From positions 248,001 to 312,000 of the forward strand of contig NZ_CP065707.1 of assembly GCF_016028255.1 (NCBI RefSeq): DNA of 64,000 bases, read 5' to 3'. Source of the stretch: Streptococcus oralis (GTDB lineage: Bacteria; Bacillota; Bacilli; Lactobacillales; Streptococcaceae). The position numbers and the translations under genes were made by a program. This document shows positions 17,828 through 28,429 of the stretch, in pieces. The first letter of the stretch is position 1; each line of letters starts with the position of its first letter. Under the pieces are notes generated by a model, which saw only the letters and a list, made by a program, of their open reading frames with translations, was not told where the DNA came from and ran no database searches.

Positions 17828-18496
17828 CTAAAACAACAAGGGGAGAATTTGACCAATGCCATTGTAGACTATATGCAGTCCAATAGGCCAATAAATGGAC
17901 TTTGTCACTCTAAATAAGACTGCAAATATGAGGCCACCACCCATATATGAGAAAAAGTCTGTCAAAACCCAACCATGGTTACTAATATGTGAGATTCCAA
18001 ACAAAGTTGCCGAACCAAGCACATCCAGTCCCCATTTCTTCCCTTTTTCCAGAGCGGTCACCACCAATCCACGATAGATTATCTCTTCAAAAATGGGACC
18101 TGCAATCACAGGATAGAAAAAATACATCAAAAATGCTGTAGCTCCTGTAAAAGTAGGAATGGCGAGTTGATAGGAAATTTCATTTTTGGTAGGTGGGAAA
18201 AGATAAAATGTGACGAAATTCCAAATAACAAAAGCAAGAAGAGCTAGGAAGGAATAGAAAAGATAAACCCCTTTAAATTTTCTACTGTTGATTTTCTGCC
18301 ATTTCCCTGACCAAATCATAACAATAATAGCAAGCAGAACCACAAGAAAATTCAACAGCATATCCGACAAATAATAGGCAAAGTCAGATAGACCAGTAGC
18401 AAGGTCGCTGCGTAAAACTAGACCACTGCACTTCTGGTCAGCAATAACTAGTAGAAAAGCTACAAAAAAGTAGTGACGTGAGATTATCTTTTTCAT
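17828..18496 (-). CDS. CPBP intramembrane metalloprotease (duplicate copy A)
   Basis: A 222-residue CPBP protein with motifs FEEIIYRG, FGISHIS and HIVYNG, near-duplicate of the gene at 16291-16956. It is the first gene of the minus-strand unit running away from the shp/rgg locus. A likely extended -10 (TGTTATACT; TATACT at 18528-18533) lies 32 bases upstream of its start. Its promoter region is shared, back to back, with the shp gene, so Rgg control of this unit is plausible. An immunity-type role is inferred from family and context. Confidence 0.84.
   Translation of the reverse strand: MKKIISRHYFFVAFLLVIADQKCSGLVLRSDLATGLSDFAYYLSDMLLNFLVVLLAIIVMIWSGKWQKINSRKFKGVYLFYSFLALLAFVIWNFVTFYLFPPTKNEISYQLAIPTFTGATAFLMYFFYPVIAGPIFEEIIYRGLVVTALEKGKKWGLDVLGSATLFGISHISNHGWVLTDFFSYMGGGLIFAVLFRVTKSIYWPIGLHIVYNGIGQILPLLF
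17850..18496. repeat. 647-bp direct duplication, copy A
   Basis: Partner of 16310-16956. The two copies flank a third, dissimilar CPBP gene and the peptide remnant, so recombination between them would delete that gene. Confidence 0.9.
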
Positions 18497-18527
18497 TCTA
18501 TTTTCTCCTATACTATGAAATAAAGAC

Positions 18528-18637
18528 AGTATAACACGAAAACTACCCTATCTTAGAAAATCGCATATTTGACATTTTTTCTCATGGAAATTTCATTTTT
18601 GCGATTTTTGTGGATTTGATTATTTTACTGGTATAAT
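18528..18637. promoter_or_regulatory. Divergent control region between the CPBP unit and shp
   Basis: The minus-strand -10 TATACT (18528-18533, with TG extension) faces the plus-strand shp -10 TATAAT (18632-18637, preceded by TGG). Neither has a good -35 hexamer, as seen in Rgg-activated promoters. The AT-rich stretch between them (about 18540-18620) is where an Rgg dimer would be expected to bind, but I cannot name a specific operator. Confidence 0.55.
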
Positions 18638-18667
18638 AAAGATGCTATTAACAAGGAGGGAGACGAT

Positions 18668-18748
18668 ATGAAGAAAAGAAAAATTCAACTAATGCTTCTA
18701 CTCATTTCAGAGTGGGTTATTATCATTCCATTTCTAGCTCATCGATAA
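18668..18748 (+). CDS. SHP-type short hydrophobic pheromone precursor
   Basis: A 26-codon gene starting at ATG 18668 behind a very strong ribosome site (AAGGAGGG, 18653-18660) and an extended -10 promoter. The product begins MKKRKIQ, has a hydrophobic core, and ends SEWVIIIPFLAHR. This is the SHP pheromone plan: a short basic start, a hydrophobic body and a C-terminal active peptide beginning with an acidic residue. The tail closely resembles the pneumococcal SHP144 pheromone EWVIVIPFLTNL (from memory). The mature signal is likely the last 12 or so residues, matured during export and re-imported by the Opp/Ami permease to act on Rgg. It overlaps the 3' end of rgg by 26 bases, convergently. 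Confidence 0.88.
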   Translation: MKKRKIQLMLLLISEWVIIIPFLAHR

Positions 18749-19601
18749 GTTCTTTGTACTGCTGAAAACGCAGTTCAAAAAGTGCTGATAATTGTGGATT
18801 TTCTAATATTTGCAGAGATTGGATAAAGTGTTCAATCTCTTTTTGATTGCTTCCCTTAGTTTGCAGGAAAACACTCATCTTCTTTAAAAATTGCCACAAT
18901 AATTTCTCAAAAACATCATACGGACGAAGCATGCTCTCCAACTCGGACTCAAAGATTGGGATGTAAGAGAAAAGCTTACGCTCCATGAGCTCTGATATGA
19001 TATTCAGATAGCCACTTTTCATATACAGTCGATTGTGCACTAACTCTTTAAATTCCTTGGACTTTTCAAGTAAAGAGGTTGATAAAAAGATCAGATCTTG
19101 ATTACTCAATAAGGGCATGGTATTGCAAAAAAGATAGAGTTCAAACCAGGTCCAAGACTCAATAGCATAGAGATAGCTAGTCAAAAACTCACTATCCTCT
19201 TCTTCTAGCGGATAGTTTTTATCCAAGGAATGGATAGCATCCTTGATCACAATAACATTCAAACGACGATAGGTCTGCGCCATCTGTTCTTGCTCAACTT
19301 CCTCCAACAGTTGCTCTAAGCCAGCAATATCTTGATGGGCAAAGCGATCCACAATCCTTCTACCAATCTGCATATGTGGAGATTCTTGATAGTTGTTGAG
19401 TTTGTGCCCAAACTCATCGAAGGTCACATTTATCCCTTGGATGGCTAGTATGAGCTTATCCGCAGACAGCATAGACTGCCCTAATTCAAACTTGGATAGC
19501 TGAGATGCTGTCAGCCCATCACAAGCCACATCTGACTGCTTGAGTTTTCTCGCCAGGCGCAGTTCCTTGTAAAATTCTCCCAATTCCTGTTTTTCAATCA
19601 T
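18723..19601 (-). CDS. Rgg-family transcriptional regulator (Rgg144-like)
   Basis: A 292-residue Rgg/MutR-family regulator. An N-terminal XRE-type helix-turn-helix (about 8-65, with LTASQLSKFELGQSMLS) is followed by an all-helical repeat domain (about 80-290), which in this family binds a pheromone. The ATG at 19599-19601 follows AAAGGGG; an in-frame TTG two codons upstream is an alternative. The cognate SHP gene is convergent and overlaps its last 26 bases. By position and pheromone sequence it matches pneumococcal Rgg144. Expected role: bind imported SHP and activate shp and the divergent CPBP unit. Confidence 0.88.
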   Translation of the reverse strand: MIEKQELGEFYKELRLARKLKQSDVACDGLTASQLSKFELGQSMLSADKLILAIQGINVTFDEFGHKLNNYQESPHMQIGRRIVDRFAHQDIAGLEQLLEEVEQEQMAQTYRRLNVIVIKDAIHSLDKNYPLEEEDSEFLTSYLYAIESWTWFELYLFCNTMPLLSNQDLIFLSTSLLEKSKEFKELVHNRLYMKSGYLNIISELMERKLFSYIPIFESELESMLRPYDVFEKLLWQFLKKMSVFLQTKGSNQKEIEHFIQSLQILENPQLSALFELRFQQYKELIDELEME

Positions 19602-19684
19602 GGCCAAATTCCCCTTTAAAAATTCCCTTTACTATTCTATTCGTAAAAAATTTTACTTTTTTAACATATTATAAAATATTTTAG

Positions 19685-19709
19685 CAAAAAAGCCAGCTCG
19701 AAGCTGACT
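19685..19709 (-). terminator. Intrinsic terminator after tsaD
   Basis: On the minus strand AGTCAGCttcgAGCTGGCT followed by TTTTTT, starting 3 bases beyond the tsaD stop codon. It closes the tsaB-rimI-tsaD operon ahead of rgg. Confidence 0.85.
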
Positions 19710-19711
19710 CT

Positions 19712-20722
19712 TTATTCCATAGTATCAAAGGCGAGGCTTGGTTTGGCGTTGAGGTCCAGGCCTGCAAAATTTTCTTTGTTCCACTCGCTGACGCTGGCAT
19801 AAGCAATCATACCTGCATTGTCTCCGCAAAGGCGTAGGGGTGGGATGATGACCTTGACATCGGTGATTTCAGCTGCTAGGCGTTCTCTGAGACCTTTATT
19901 AGCAGCTACACCACCTGCCACGACTAGGGTTTTAACAGGGTATTTTTCCAAGGCCTTCTTGGTTTTAGCCATAAGAATATCCATGACCGCAGCTTGGAAG
20001 GATGCTGACAGGTCATCCTTGGACAAGCTTTCTCCCTTTTGCTCGGCATTGTGGTGAAGATTGATAAAGGCAGACTTCAAACCTGAGAATGAAAACTCTA
20101 GATTGTCCTCCTTAATCATGGCACGAGGGAAATCATAAATATCCTGCCCCTGATGAGCTAGCTCATCAATCTCGCGACCTGCTGGATAGGTCAAGCCCAT
20201 GACACGGCCGACCTTATCATAGGCCTCACCAACTGCATCATCCCGCGTTTCTCCAACAATCTTGTAATCCCCAGCCTCAGAAACATAGACCAACTCCGTG
20301 TGCCCACCGCTGACCAAGAGAGCTAGCAAGGGAAACTCCAAAGGCTCAACGCTCTGAGCCGCCATGAGGTGACCAGCCATGTGATTCACGGGGATCAGCG
20401 GAAGTCCATGAGCCCAAGCAAAGGCCTTGGCAGCTGACAAACCAACTAGCAGTGCTCCGACCAAGCCTGGTCCGTAGGTAACCGCCACAGCTGTTACATC
20501 CTCTTCGGTAATCCCTGCTTCTGCTAGCGCCTCCTCAATACAGGCTGTAATGACCTCGACATGGTGACGGCTAGCCACTTCTGGCACTACGCCCCCAAAA
20601 CGTTTGTGACTCTCAATTTGACTCGCAATGACATTGGACAAGAGCTCATCGTCGTTTTTCAAGACGGCAACACTGGTCTCATCACAGGATGTCTCAAATG
20701 CTAAAATATATCTATCCTTCAT
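19712..20722 (-). CDS. tsaD: tRNA N6-threonylcarbamoyladenosine (t6A37) transferase TsaD
   Basis: A 336-residue Kae1/TsaD ASKHA-fold enzyme. It transfers the threonylcarbamoyl group to A37 of ANN-decoding tRNAs together with TsaB and TsaE. The N-terminal [15 protein letters not shown], the metal-binding VNHMAGH (His about 111 and 115), VSGGHTEL and [11 protein letters not shown] are all family hallmarks. It overlaps rimI by 11 bases in a coupled three-gene operon tsaB-rimI-tsaD. Confidence 0.97.
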   Translation of the reverse strand: MKDRYILAFETSCDETSVAVLKNDDELLSNVIASQIESHKRFGGVVPEVASRHHVEVITACIEEALAEAGITEEDVTAVAVTYGPGLVGALLVGLSAAKAFAWAHGLPLIPVNHMAGHLMAAQSVEPLEFPLLALLVSGGHTELVYVSEAGDYKIVGETRDDAVGEAYDKVGRVMGLTYPAGREIDELAHQGQDIYDFPRAMIKEDNLEFSFSGLKSAFINLHHNAEQKGESLSKDDLSASFQAAVMDILMAKTKKALEKYPVKTLVVAGGVAANKGLRERLAAEITDVKVIIPPLRLCGDNAGMIAYASVSEWNKENFAGLDLNAKPSLAFDTME

Positions 20723-21149
20723 CTACTTCTCTCTTCATGATGATGGCGTCCTCGACTGGATCATGGTAGTAGGCCTTGCGCTCAGCGATGACCGCCATCT
20801 TTTCTTTCTTGTAAAATGCTTGCGCTCGTCCATTTGACTTTCTGACTTCGAGGAAAATCTCCTTATCTGTCGGCAATGTTGCAAACAAGTCTGATGCAAT
20901 TCCCTGACCCTGATAGGCTCCTTTGACAGCGATTTGCAGGACTTCTGCCTCAAAGAGATTCTCCTGAACGGCTAGAAAGCCAATCACTTCTGTCCCATCA
21001 TAAGCCAGAGCATACCAAGTCTGGTCTTGGGACAGGTCTGCTTGGATTTGTTCCAGCGTCCAAGGACTGACTGAGTAAACAGCTGCCATGACAGCATAGA
21101 TGGCTTGAGCCAGGTCAGGTTGCTGTTGAATTCGTTTGATTTCAATCAT
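20712..21149 (-). CDS. rimI: Ribosomal protein alanine N-acetyltransferase RimI
   Basis: A 145-residue GNAT acetyltransferase. The acetyl-CoA binding loop appears as [12 protein letters not shown] (about 86-97), and the C-terminal [18 protein letters not shown] segment is typical of RimI. RimI acetylates the N-terminal alanine of ribosomal protein S18 in E. coli; in Gram-positive bacteria its target is less certain. It overlaps tsaB by 4 bases and tsaD by 11. Confidence 0.92.
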   Translation of the reverse strand: MIEIKRIQQQPDLAQAIYAVMAAVYSVSPWTLEQIQADLSQDQTWYALAYDGTEVIGFLAVQENLFEAEVLQIAVKGAYQGQGIASDLFATLPTDKEIFLEVRKSNGRAQAFYKKEKMAVIAERKAYYHDPVEDAIIMKREVDEG

Positions 21150-21829
21150 AGGCGTTTGATGTAAGACTCGCCAGACTCGGTGTGGTTCTTGAGCCAGTTT
21201 TCCTCGGCTTCAACACGCTTGAGGTAATTTGGTACAAAGTCGTGCAAGGAGTCTGCTTCCTTATCCCATGCCCAAAGAGCAAGATTAGCTGCATTTGGCA
21301 AGGTTTCTTGGTAGCTAGCTTGTGGTAGCTGTTCTTGGATCTGCTCCACAAAGGCTCCCACTTCACCGACAAAGGTCACCTGTTCAGCATCCTTGACTTT
21401 TTCTAGCACTTCTGCAAAGGATAGGTGTGCTTCTGGCGTGACAGGTTTGGCATTTTCATAAAATCCTGCATAAACATTGTTGCGACGCGCATCCATCAAA
21501 GGAACAAACAAGCCTTCTTGTTGGCGTGGCACCAGAGCCAAGAGACTAGACATGCCAACCAACTCAATGTTCAGAGTGTGAGCCAAGGTCTTAGCAGTCG
21601 CTACTGCAATTCGCAAACCTGTGTAGCTACCTGGTCCTTCCGCCACCACGATTCGATCCAAATCCTTAGGCGTCCAGTCCAAACTTGCCATCAAAAAATC
21701 GATGGCAGGCATGAGGGTAATACTGTGATTTTTCTTGATATTAATCGTCGTCTCGGCAAGAACCTGCTTGTCCTCTAAAATAGCGAGAGAAAGAGCCTTG
21801 CTGGACGTATCAAAAGCTAATACTTTCAT
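21146..21829 (-). CDS. tsaB: t6A biosynthesis protein TsaB
   Basis: A 227-residue TsaB, the catalytically inactive TsaD paralogue that scaffolds TsaD in t6A synthesis. It shows VLAFDTSSKALSLAIL at the start and VAEGPGSYTGLRIAVATAKTLA (about 61-82). It is the first gene of the tsaB-rimI-tsaD operon. A TATAAT about 25 bases upstream (minus strand) is the likely -10. Confidence 0.95.
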   Translation of the reverse strand: MKVLAFDTSSKALSLAILEDKQVLAETTINIKKNHSITLMPAIDFLMASLDWTPKDLDRIVVAEGPGSYTGLRIAVATAKTLAHTLNIELVGMSSLLALVPRQQEGLFVPLMDARRNNVYAGFYENAKPVTPEAHLSFAEVLEKVKDAEQVTFVGEVGAFVEQIQEQLPQASYQETLPNAANLALWAWDKEADSLHDFVPNYLKRVEAEENWLKNHTESGESYIKRL

Positions 21830-22174
21830 AACACATTCCTATCTTTTTGTCTGCTTACTATTATACTACAAAAGCTGACGCATGGGAATTTTCTTTTGTT
21901 TTGAAACAAAAGAGCCTGTCACTTAGACAAAGAGGAAGGCACAAAAAATTCAAAAAAAAGGTAACATTTTTCCTATCTTTTCCGAATAGAAAAGTGACCA
22001 AGGCAATTGAAAGGTTCTTCGTAAGAAGTTTAGATAAGTCATATATGCTTTAACTTGATTTTCGATGCGAGAAATCATCATCGAAAACATAAGGATATCA
22101 CCTGAAAATAGAAAAATCCGCCCCATCTATCAAGACGAGGTGGATTTTCTGTATATTTAGATGAATAATTGAGC
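21830..22174. other. 345-bp intergenic region
   Basis: Between tsaB and a small membrane protein gene, both on the minus strand. It holds the tsaB -10 (TATAAT near 21855), a perfect 9-bp inverted repeat TTTTCGATG...CATCGAAAA at 22059-22087 with no T run on either side, and the terminator of the small gene at its right end. A 68-codon open frame on the plus strand has no ribosome site or recognisable protein character. I see no gene here. Confidence 0.6.
22110..22144 (-). terminator. Terminator of the small membrane protein gene
   Basis: On the minus strand, AAAATCC-CC pairs across an 18-base loop with GG-GGATTTTT, ending in a T run about 30 bases after the stop codon at 22175. Confidence 0.65.
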
Positions 22175-22390
22175 TCAAACATTTAAACCAAAATGAAAAA
22201 CGAGCCAGACAACATAGGTGACAAGAAGGAGAAAAATTGAATAGAGTGTCACAAAAGCAAGCTTCCAAAGGAATTTTGTTTTGCGGTGTTCTAGATACGT
22301 AAAAATAAGATTTCCACCGTATACACAGGCTACAAAAACTATAAACATCAAGAGGCGAACCCCAATCGCAAATTCAAACAAACTAAACAT
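22175..22390 (-). CDS. Small two-pass membrane protein, unknown function
   Basis: A 71-residue protein with two hydrophobic segments (about 5-28 and 42-68) joined by a short basic loop (YLEHRKTKFLWK). The family is not recognised. It starts at ATG 22390 with an AAGGAGGATTAAGA-type upstream sequence, which supports translation. It is monocistronic, with its own terminator, divergent from rpoY. Confidence 0.65.
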   Translation of the reverse strand: MFSLFEFAIGVRLLMFIVFVACVYGGNLIFTYLEHRKTKFLWKLAFVTLYSIFLLLVTYVVWLVFHFGLNV

Positions 22391-22535
22391 TCTTAATCCT
22401 CCTTATTTTAAAAACTATAGGAAATATTCCCATCCATAAACTTCTCTTTCCATTATAACACCTAAGCGCTCTCCGACCAAATCCTACCTGTCTTTTTGCT
22501 CCTTCTTCCCCTACCGACTTTCTCTATTTCCGTCT

Positions 22536-22564
22536 TTTACTAATTTTTCATTTTGTGGTATAAT
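22536..22564 (+). promoter_or_regulatory. Promoter and leader of rpoY-rnjA
   Basis: TTTACT (22536-22541), a 17-base spacer and TATAAT (22559-22564) preceded by TGTGG form an extended -10 promoter. The leader of about 105 bases contains AGGTCA (22586-22591) and a matching TGACCT (about 22651-22656) near the start codon, which could pair. No known riboswitch is recognised. Confidence 0.7.
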
Positions 22565-22674
22565 TGAAATAATTGTAACGAATCAAGGTCAATCTAGACA
22601 CAAAATGGAATGAAATCAAGCAAATCTCTGCTAAAAGTTTGGAATAAGCTGACCTGTAAATAGAAAGGAACTAT

Positions 22675-22908
22675 ATGATTTACAAAGTTTTTTATCAAGA
22701 AACAAAAGAACGTAGCCCACGTCGTGAAACAACACGCGCACTTTACCTAGACATCGATGCCAACTCAGAACTTGAGGGCCGTATCGCTGCTCGCCAACTT
22801 GTCGAAGAAAATCGCCCAGAGTACAATATCGAGTATATCGAACTCTTGTCTGACAAATTGCTAGATTACGAAAAAGAAACTGGCGCCTTCGAAATTACGG
22901 AGTTCTAA
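22675..22908 (+). CDS. rpoY: RNA polymerase epsilon subunit RpoY
   Basis: A 77-residue protein of the DUF1447 family, the small epsilon subunit of Firmicute RNA polymerase (YkzG in Bacillus). The sequence [20 protein letters not shown] and the acidic C-terminus match the family. AAAGGA precedes the ATG. Its stop is one base before the RNase J1 start, the conserved rpoY-rnjA pairing. Confidence 0.95.
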   Translation: MIYKVFYQETKERSPRRETTRALYLDIDANSELEGRIAARQLVEENRPEYNIEYIELLSDKLLDYEKETGAFEITEF

Positions 22909-22909
22909 T

Positions 22910-24592
22910 ATGGCCTACACTCTTAAACCTGAAGAAGTCGGCGTTTTTGCCATCGGTGGTCTGGGAGAAATCGGGAAAAACACTTACGGAATTGAATACC
23001 AAGATGAGATTATCATCGTCGATGCTGGGATTAAATTCCCAGAAGATGACTTGCTGGGTATCGACTATGTCATTCCTGATTACTCTTACATCGTAGACAA
23101 TATCGACCGCGTCAAGGCCGTTTTGATTACACACGGACACGAGGACCACATCGGTGGGATTCCCTTCCTGCTCAAGCAAGCAAATGTCCCTATCTACGCT
23201 GGACCGCTTGCCTTGGCTTTGATCCGTGGAAAACTTGAAGAACACGGTCTCTTGCGCAACGCCAAACTTTACGAAATCAACCACAATACTGAGTTGACCT
23301 TTAAAAATCTCAAGGCAACTTTCTTTAGAACCACTCACTCCATTCCAGAGCCTTTAGGGATTGTCATTCATACTCCTCAAGGTAAAATCGTTTGTACGGG
23401 TGACTTCAAGTTTGACTTTACTCCAGTTGGAGAACCTGCAGACTTGCACCGTATGGCAGCCCTTGGTGAAGAAGGCGTACTCTGCCTCCTCTCTGACTCG
23501 ACAAATGCAGAAGTGCCAACCTTTACCAACTCTGAAAAAGTCGTTGGTCAGTCTATCATGAAGATCATCCAAGGCATTGAAGGACGTATCATCTTTGCAT
23601 CCTTTGCCTCAAACATCTTCCGTCTCCAACAAGCAACAGAAGCCGCTGTTAAGACTGGACGCAAGATTGCTGTCTTTGGTCGTTCTATGGAAAAGGCCAT
23701 TGTCAACGGGATCGAGCTTGGCTACATCAAAGCTCCTAAGGGAACCTTTATCGAGCCAAATGAAATCAAAGATTATCCTGCAGGCGAGGTTCTTATCCTC
23801 TGTACAGGTAGTCAAGGGGAGCCGATGGCAGCCCTCTCTCGTATCGCTAACGGAACCCACCGCCAGGTGCAACTCCAACCCGGCGATACCGTTATCTTCT
23901 CTTCAAGTCCAATCCCTGGAAATACGACTAGCGTCAACAAGCTGATCAATATTATTTCAGAAGCTGGTGTCGAAGTCATTCACGGTAAAATCAACAATAT
24001 CCACACCTCTGGGCACGGTGGTCAGCAAGAGCAAAAACTCATGCTCCGCTTGATTAAGCCGAAATACTTCATGCCTGTCCACGGTGAATATCGTATGCAG
24101 AAAGTCCACGCTGGACTAGCGGTGGATACGGGTGTCGAGAAGGACAATATCTTTATCATGAGCAATGGTGATGTGCTTGCCCTTACCGCAGATTCTGCTC
24201 GTATCGCAGGTCACTTCAATGCCCAAGATATCTATGTCGATGGAAATCGTATCGGTGAAATCGGCGCTGCTGTCCTAAAAGATCGTCGTGATCTATCTGA
24301 AGACGGTGTCGTTCTAGCAGTCGCAACTGTTGACTTCAAGTCTAAAATGATCTTGTCTGGGCCTGATATCCTCAGCCGAGGCTTTGTCTACATGAGAGAA
24401 TCTGGTGACTTGATTCGCCAAAGCCAGCGCATCCTCTTCAATGCTATTCGTATCGCACTGAAAAATAAGGACGCCAGCGTGCAATCTGTCAATGGCGCTA
24501 TTGTCAATGCCATTCGACCATTCCTCTATGAAAATACAGAACGTGAACCGATCATTATCCCTATGATCCTCACACCAGATGAAGAAGAATAA
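22910..24592 (+). CDS. rnjA: Ribonuclease J1
   Basis: A 560-residue metallo-beta-lactamase/beta-CASP ribonuclease. The zinc motif HGHEDHIGG is at about residues 74-82, further ligands are in [10 protein letters not shown] and GDFKFDFTP, and the beta-CASP region carries [10 protein letters not shown] and HTSGHGG. RNase J1 has 5'-3' exonuclease and endonuclease activity and is central to mRNA turnover and rRNA maturation in Gram-positive bacteria. It is co-transcribed with rpoY and terminated by a hairpin shared with mnmG. Confidence 0.97.
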   Translation: MAYTLKPEEVGVFAIGGLGEIGKNTYGIEYQDEIIIVDAGIKFPEDDLLGIDYVIPDYSYIVDNIDRVKAVLITHGHEDHIGGIPFLLKQANVPIYAGPLALALIRGKLEEHGLLRNAKLYEINHNTELTFKNLKATFFRTTHSIPEPLGIVIHTPQGKIVCTGDFKFDFTPVGEPADLHRMAALGEEGVLCLLSDSTNAEVPTFTNSEKVVGQSIMKIIQGIEGRIIFASFASNIFRLQQATEAAVKTGRKIAVFGRSMEKAIVNGIELGYIKAPKGTFIEPNEIKDYPAGEVLILCTGSQGEPMAALSRIANGTHRQVQLQPGDTVIFSSSPIPGNTTSVNKLINIISEAGVEVIHGKINNIHTSGHGGQQEQKLMLRLIKPKYFMPVHGEYRMQKVHAGLAVDTGVEKDNIFIMSNGDVLALTADSARIAGHFNAQDIYVDGNRIGEIGAAVLKDRRDLSEDGVVLAVATVDFKSKMILSGPDILSRGFVYMRESGDLIRQSQRILFNAIRIALKNKDASVQSVNGAIVNAIRPFLYENTEREPIIIPMILTPDEEE

Positions 24593-24600
24593 ATCAACAA

Positions 24601-24628
24601 AACAGCCCCGTCTTCGGAGCTGTTTTTT
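24601..24628. terminator. Shared terminator of rnjA and mnmG
   Basis: AACAGCCCCG-tctt-CGGAGCTGTT with a T run on the plus side (to 24628) sits between the convergent stops of rnjA (24592) and mnmG (24629). The plus-strand use is clearer; the minus strand ends in TTTTGTTG. Confidence 0.8.
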
Positions 24629-26542
24629 CTATGCTTTCTTTTCTTGATTTTTAGAAATACTGCGATTTTTACCTTCAAGATACACCATCAAAATTGAAAT
24701 ATCTGCTGGATTTACTCCCGAAATACGGCTGGCTTGGCCGATAGTTTCTGGATTGATAAGTTTGAACTTCTGACGAGCTTCTGTCGCAATGGAGTCAATA
24801 TCATCCCAGTCGATATTGGCTGGAATTCGTTTTTCTTCCATGCGTTTCATCTTGGCAACCTGATCCATAGCTTTTGAGATGTAGCCTTCGTACTTGATTT
24901 CTGTTTCAATCAATTCGATAATCTTGTCATCCAATTCCTCAGCAGCTGGTCCGATGAAGGCTACCACATCCTGGTAAGAAACTTCTGGACGGCGAAGGAA
25001 GTCCTTGGCTGTCACTGCATCTGTCAACGGCTTGAAGCCCATCTCCTCAACCTTGGCATTGGTTTCCTTGACTGGCTTGAGTTTGATACTGTCTAGTCGC
25101 TTCATCTCATTGTCAAATTGATTTTTCTTGATTTCAAAACAAGCCCAGCGCTCATCATCCACAAGTCCAATCGCACGACCTATCTCTGTCAAACGCATAT
25201 CAGCGTTGTCATGACGGAGGATGAGACGGTATTCAGCACGACTTGTCAAGAGACGGTAGGGTTCAATGGTCCCCTTGGTCACCAAGTCATCAATCATCAC
25301 TCCGATATAACCATCACTGCGTTTCAAAATCAACTCAGGCTTGCCTTGGATTTTCAGAGCCGCATTGATACCCGCGATAATTCCTTGGCCAGCAGCTTCT
25401 TCGTAACCTGATGTTCCATTTGTCTGACCAGCAGTGAAAAGTCCAGAGATTTTCTTGGTTTCCAAAGTCGCACGCAACTGGTGAGGTAAGACCATGTCGT
25501 ACTCAATGGCATAACCTGTTCGCATCATCTCTGCATTTTCCAGACCTTTAATGGAATGAACCAAATCACGTTGGACATCCTCAGGCAGGCTGGTTGATAA
25601 ACCTTGAACGTATACTTCCTCAGTGTCACGACCTTCTGGTTCTAGAAATAGTTGGTGACGTTCCTTGTCTGCAAAGCGCACAATCTTGTCCTCAATCGAC
25701 GGACAGTAACGAGGTCCCACTCCCTTGACCACACCTGTAAACATAGGCGCACGATGGAGGTTATTTTGGATAATTTCATGACTGGTACCATTGGTATAGG
25801 TCAACCAGCATGGCACTTGATCCTTGACATAATCCTCATCACGTGAAGTATATGAGAAGTGATTTGGCGCTTCGTCCCCTGGCTGAATCTCTGTCACGTC
25901 GTAGTTGATCGAAGAAGCCTTAACACGTGGAGGTGTCCCCGTCTTGAAACGACCAATTTCGAGGCCTAATTCCTTGAGATTGTCAGCTAGGTTAATCGAA
26001 GCTAGACTGTGGTTAGGTCCTGATGAGTACTTGAGGTCTCCGATGATAATTTCCCCACGGAGGGCAGTTCCTGTCGTCACGATAACAGCCTTAGCAGCAT
26101 ACTCTTGATGGGTCGCTGTACGCACACCGACAACCTTTCCATCTTCGACCAAAATCTCATCAATCATGGTTTGACGAAGGGTCAAATTTTCTTGATTTTC
26201 AACTGTCTTGCGCATTTCTTTAGAGTATAGCTCCTTGTCAGCTTGCGCACGAAGGGCACGGACAGCTGGCCCCTTCCCTGTGTTGAGCATCTTCATCTGG
26301 ATGTAAGTCTTGTCAATTGTTTTAGCCATCTCGCCACCAAGTGCATCCACTTCACGCACGACAATCCCCTTGGCAGAACCACCGATAGAAGGGTTACAAG
26401 GCATGAAAGCCAGCATTTCAATGTTGATGGTCGCAAGCAAGACCTTGCAGCCCATACGGCTAGCAGCTAGGGATGCCTCCACCCCAGCGTGCCCCGCACC
26501 GATTACAATAATATCGTATTCTTCCGTAAAATTATAAGTCAT
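24629..26542 (-). CDS. mnmG: tRNA uridine-5-carboxymethylaminomethyl modification enzyme MnmG (GidA)
   Basis: A 637-residue FAD enzyme. The N-terminal dinucleotide-binding motif [14 protein letters not shown] (about 11-24), [32 protein letters not shown], and [14 protein letters not shown] are all MnmG signatures. With MnmE it makes the xm5 modification of the wobble uridine in several tRNAs. It is interesting to find it two genes from mnmA, which makes the s2 modification of the same uridine. It is transcribed with the preceding NUDIX gene (9-base gap). Confidence 0.97.
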   Translation of the reverse strand: MTYNFTEEYDIIVIGAGHAGVEASLAASRMGCKVLLATINIEMLAFMPCNPSIGGSAKGIVVREVDALGGEMAKTIDKTYIQMKMLNTGKGPAVRALRAQADKELYSKEMRKTVENQENLTLRQTMIDEILVEDGKVVGVRTATHQEYAAKAVIVTTGTALRGEIIIGDLKYSSGPNHSLASINLADNLKELGLEIGRFKTGTPPRVKASSINYDVTEIQPGDEAPNHFSYTSRDEDYVKDQVPCWLTYTNGTSHEIIQNNLHRAPMFTGVVKGVGPRYCPSIEDKIVRFADKERHQLFLEPEGRDTEEVYVQGLSTSLPEDVQRDLVHSIKGLENAEMMRTGYAIEYDMVLPHQLRATLETKKISGLFTAGQTNGTSGYEEAAGQGIIAGINAALKIQGKPELILKRSDGYIGVMIDDLVTKGTIEPYRLLTSRAEYRLILRHDNADMRLTEIGRAIGLVDDERWACFEIKKNQFDNEMKRLDSIKLKPVKETNAKVEEMGFKPLTDAVTAKDFLRRPEVSYQDVVAFIGPAAEELDDKIIELIETEIKYEGYISKAMDQVAKMKRMEEKRIPANIDWDDIDSIATEARQKFKLINPETIGQASRISGVNPADISILMVYLEGKNRSISKNQEKKA

Positions 26543-26550
26543 TTTCTCTC

Positions 26551-27006
26551 CTATTCCTCAAGATGAATGTGTCTTAGTTGACCGTCCAAATCTGGTAGGG
26601 CTGTTTTTAAAAAGGCTGGAACTAGCTGGATATTCTGGAGTTCATCCAAGTCAATCCACTCACAAGGCTGCATTTTTTCGTCTTCCTGCATGGTCAATGG
26701 AGCTTCTTCAAGCAAATTCACCAGGTAATGAAACTCGATGTTGTGATAGGAAACACCGTCTTGTTCAAAACGATTTTCAACCACGAAAGCTAGATGCCCA
26801 GCTTGAGCTTTGACACCTAGTTCTTCCCTCACTTCACGAACTACCGCTTCTTCCGTGCTTTCATTGACTTGAATCGCACCGCCAATAGTGTAATACTTGC
26901 CCTTGTCTTTGGTAACTAGGAGCTTGCCATTTTGGAGAATCAAGGCAGTCGCTCGAACACCAAAAACTGTATTTCCCACTTTTGTCCGAAAGTCTTGTTG
27001 AGTCAT
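26551..27006 (-). CDS. NUDIX hydrolase
   Basis: A 151-residue NUDIX protein. The Nudix box G(x5)E(x7)REVREELG is visible as [24 protein letters not shown] split over about residues 41-64, including the REVREE metal ligands. It hydrolyses a nucleoside diphosphate derivative; the substrate is unknown. I chose the ATG at 27004-27006 with AAAGGA upstream. It lies between mnmA and mnmG in the same orientation, an arrangement I also recall from pneumococcus. Confidence 0.85.
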   Translation of the reverse strand: MTQQDFRTKVGNTVFGVRATALILQNGKLLVTKDKGKYYTIGGAIQVNESTEEAVVREVREELGVKAQAGHLAFVVENRFEQDGVSYHNIEFHYLVNLLEEAPLTMQEDEKMQPCEWIDLDELQNIQLVPAFLKTALPDLDGQLRHIHLEE

Positions 27007-27146
27007 TTTTATCCTTTCCTTTAAACGACACAAAAACAGTCAAAACTCGTAAGAAGTGCAGGACAAAAAAGCCTGCAACATCCATGAGCTTTGACCATCA
27101 TTTCTATTGCTTTTATTATTGTAGCAAATTGAGAAAATTTGTCAAT

Positions 27147-28394
<1,248 letters not shown>

Positions 28395-28429
28395 TCATCT
28401 CAACCTCTCTTTCTTCCTTTGCAAACTAA

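Noticed and set aside
21847..22053. 68-codon open frame on the plus strand in the tsaB upstream gap
   Set aside because: No ribosome site, lysine/phenylalanine-rich low-complexity product, overlaps the tsaB promoter.
22565..22674. Riboswitch in the rpoY-rnjA leader
   Set aside because: Only one 6-bp complementary pair is seen, with no match to a known riboswitch pattern.
27050..27090. Hairpin GTGCAGG...CCTGCAAC after mnmA as a terminator
   Set aside because: The loop holds the A/T run rather than the 3' side, so it does not have the form of an intrinsic terminator.
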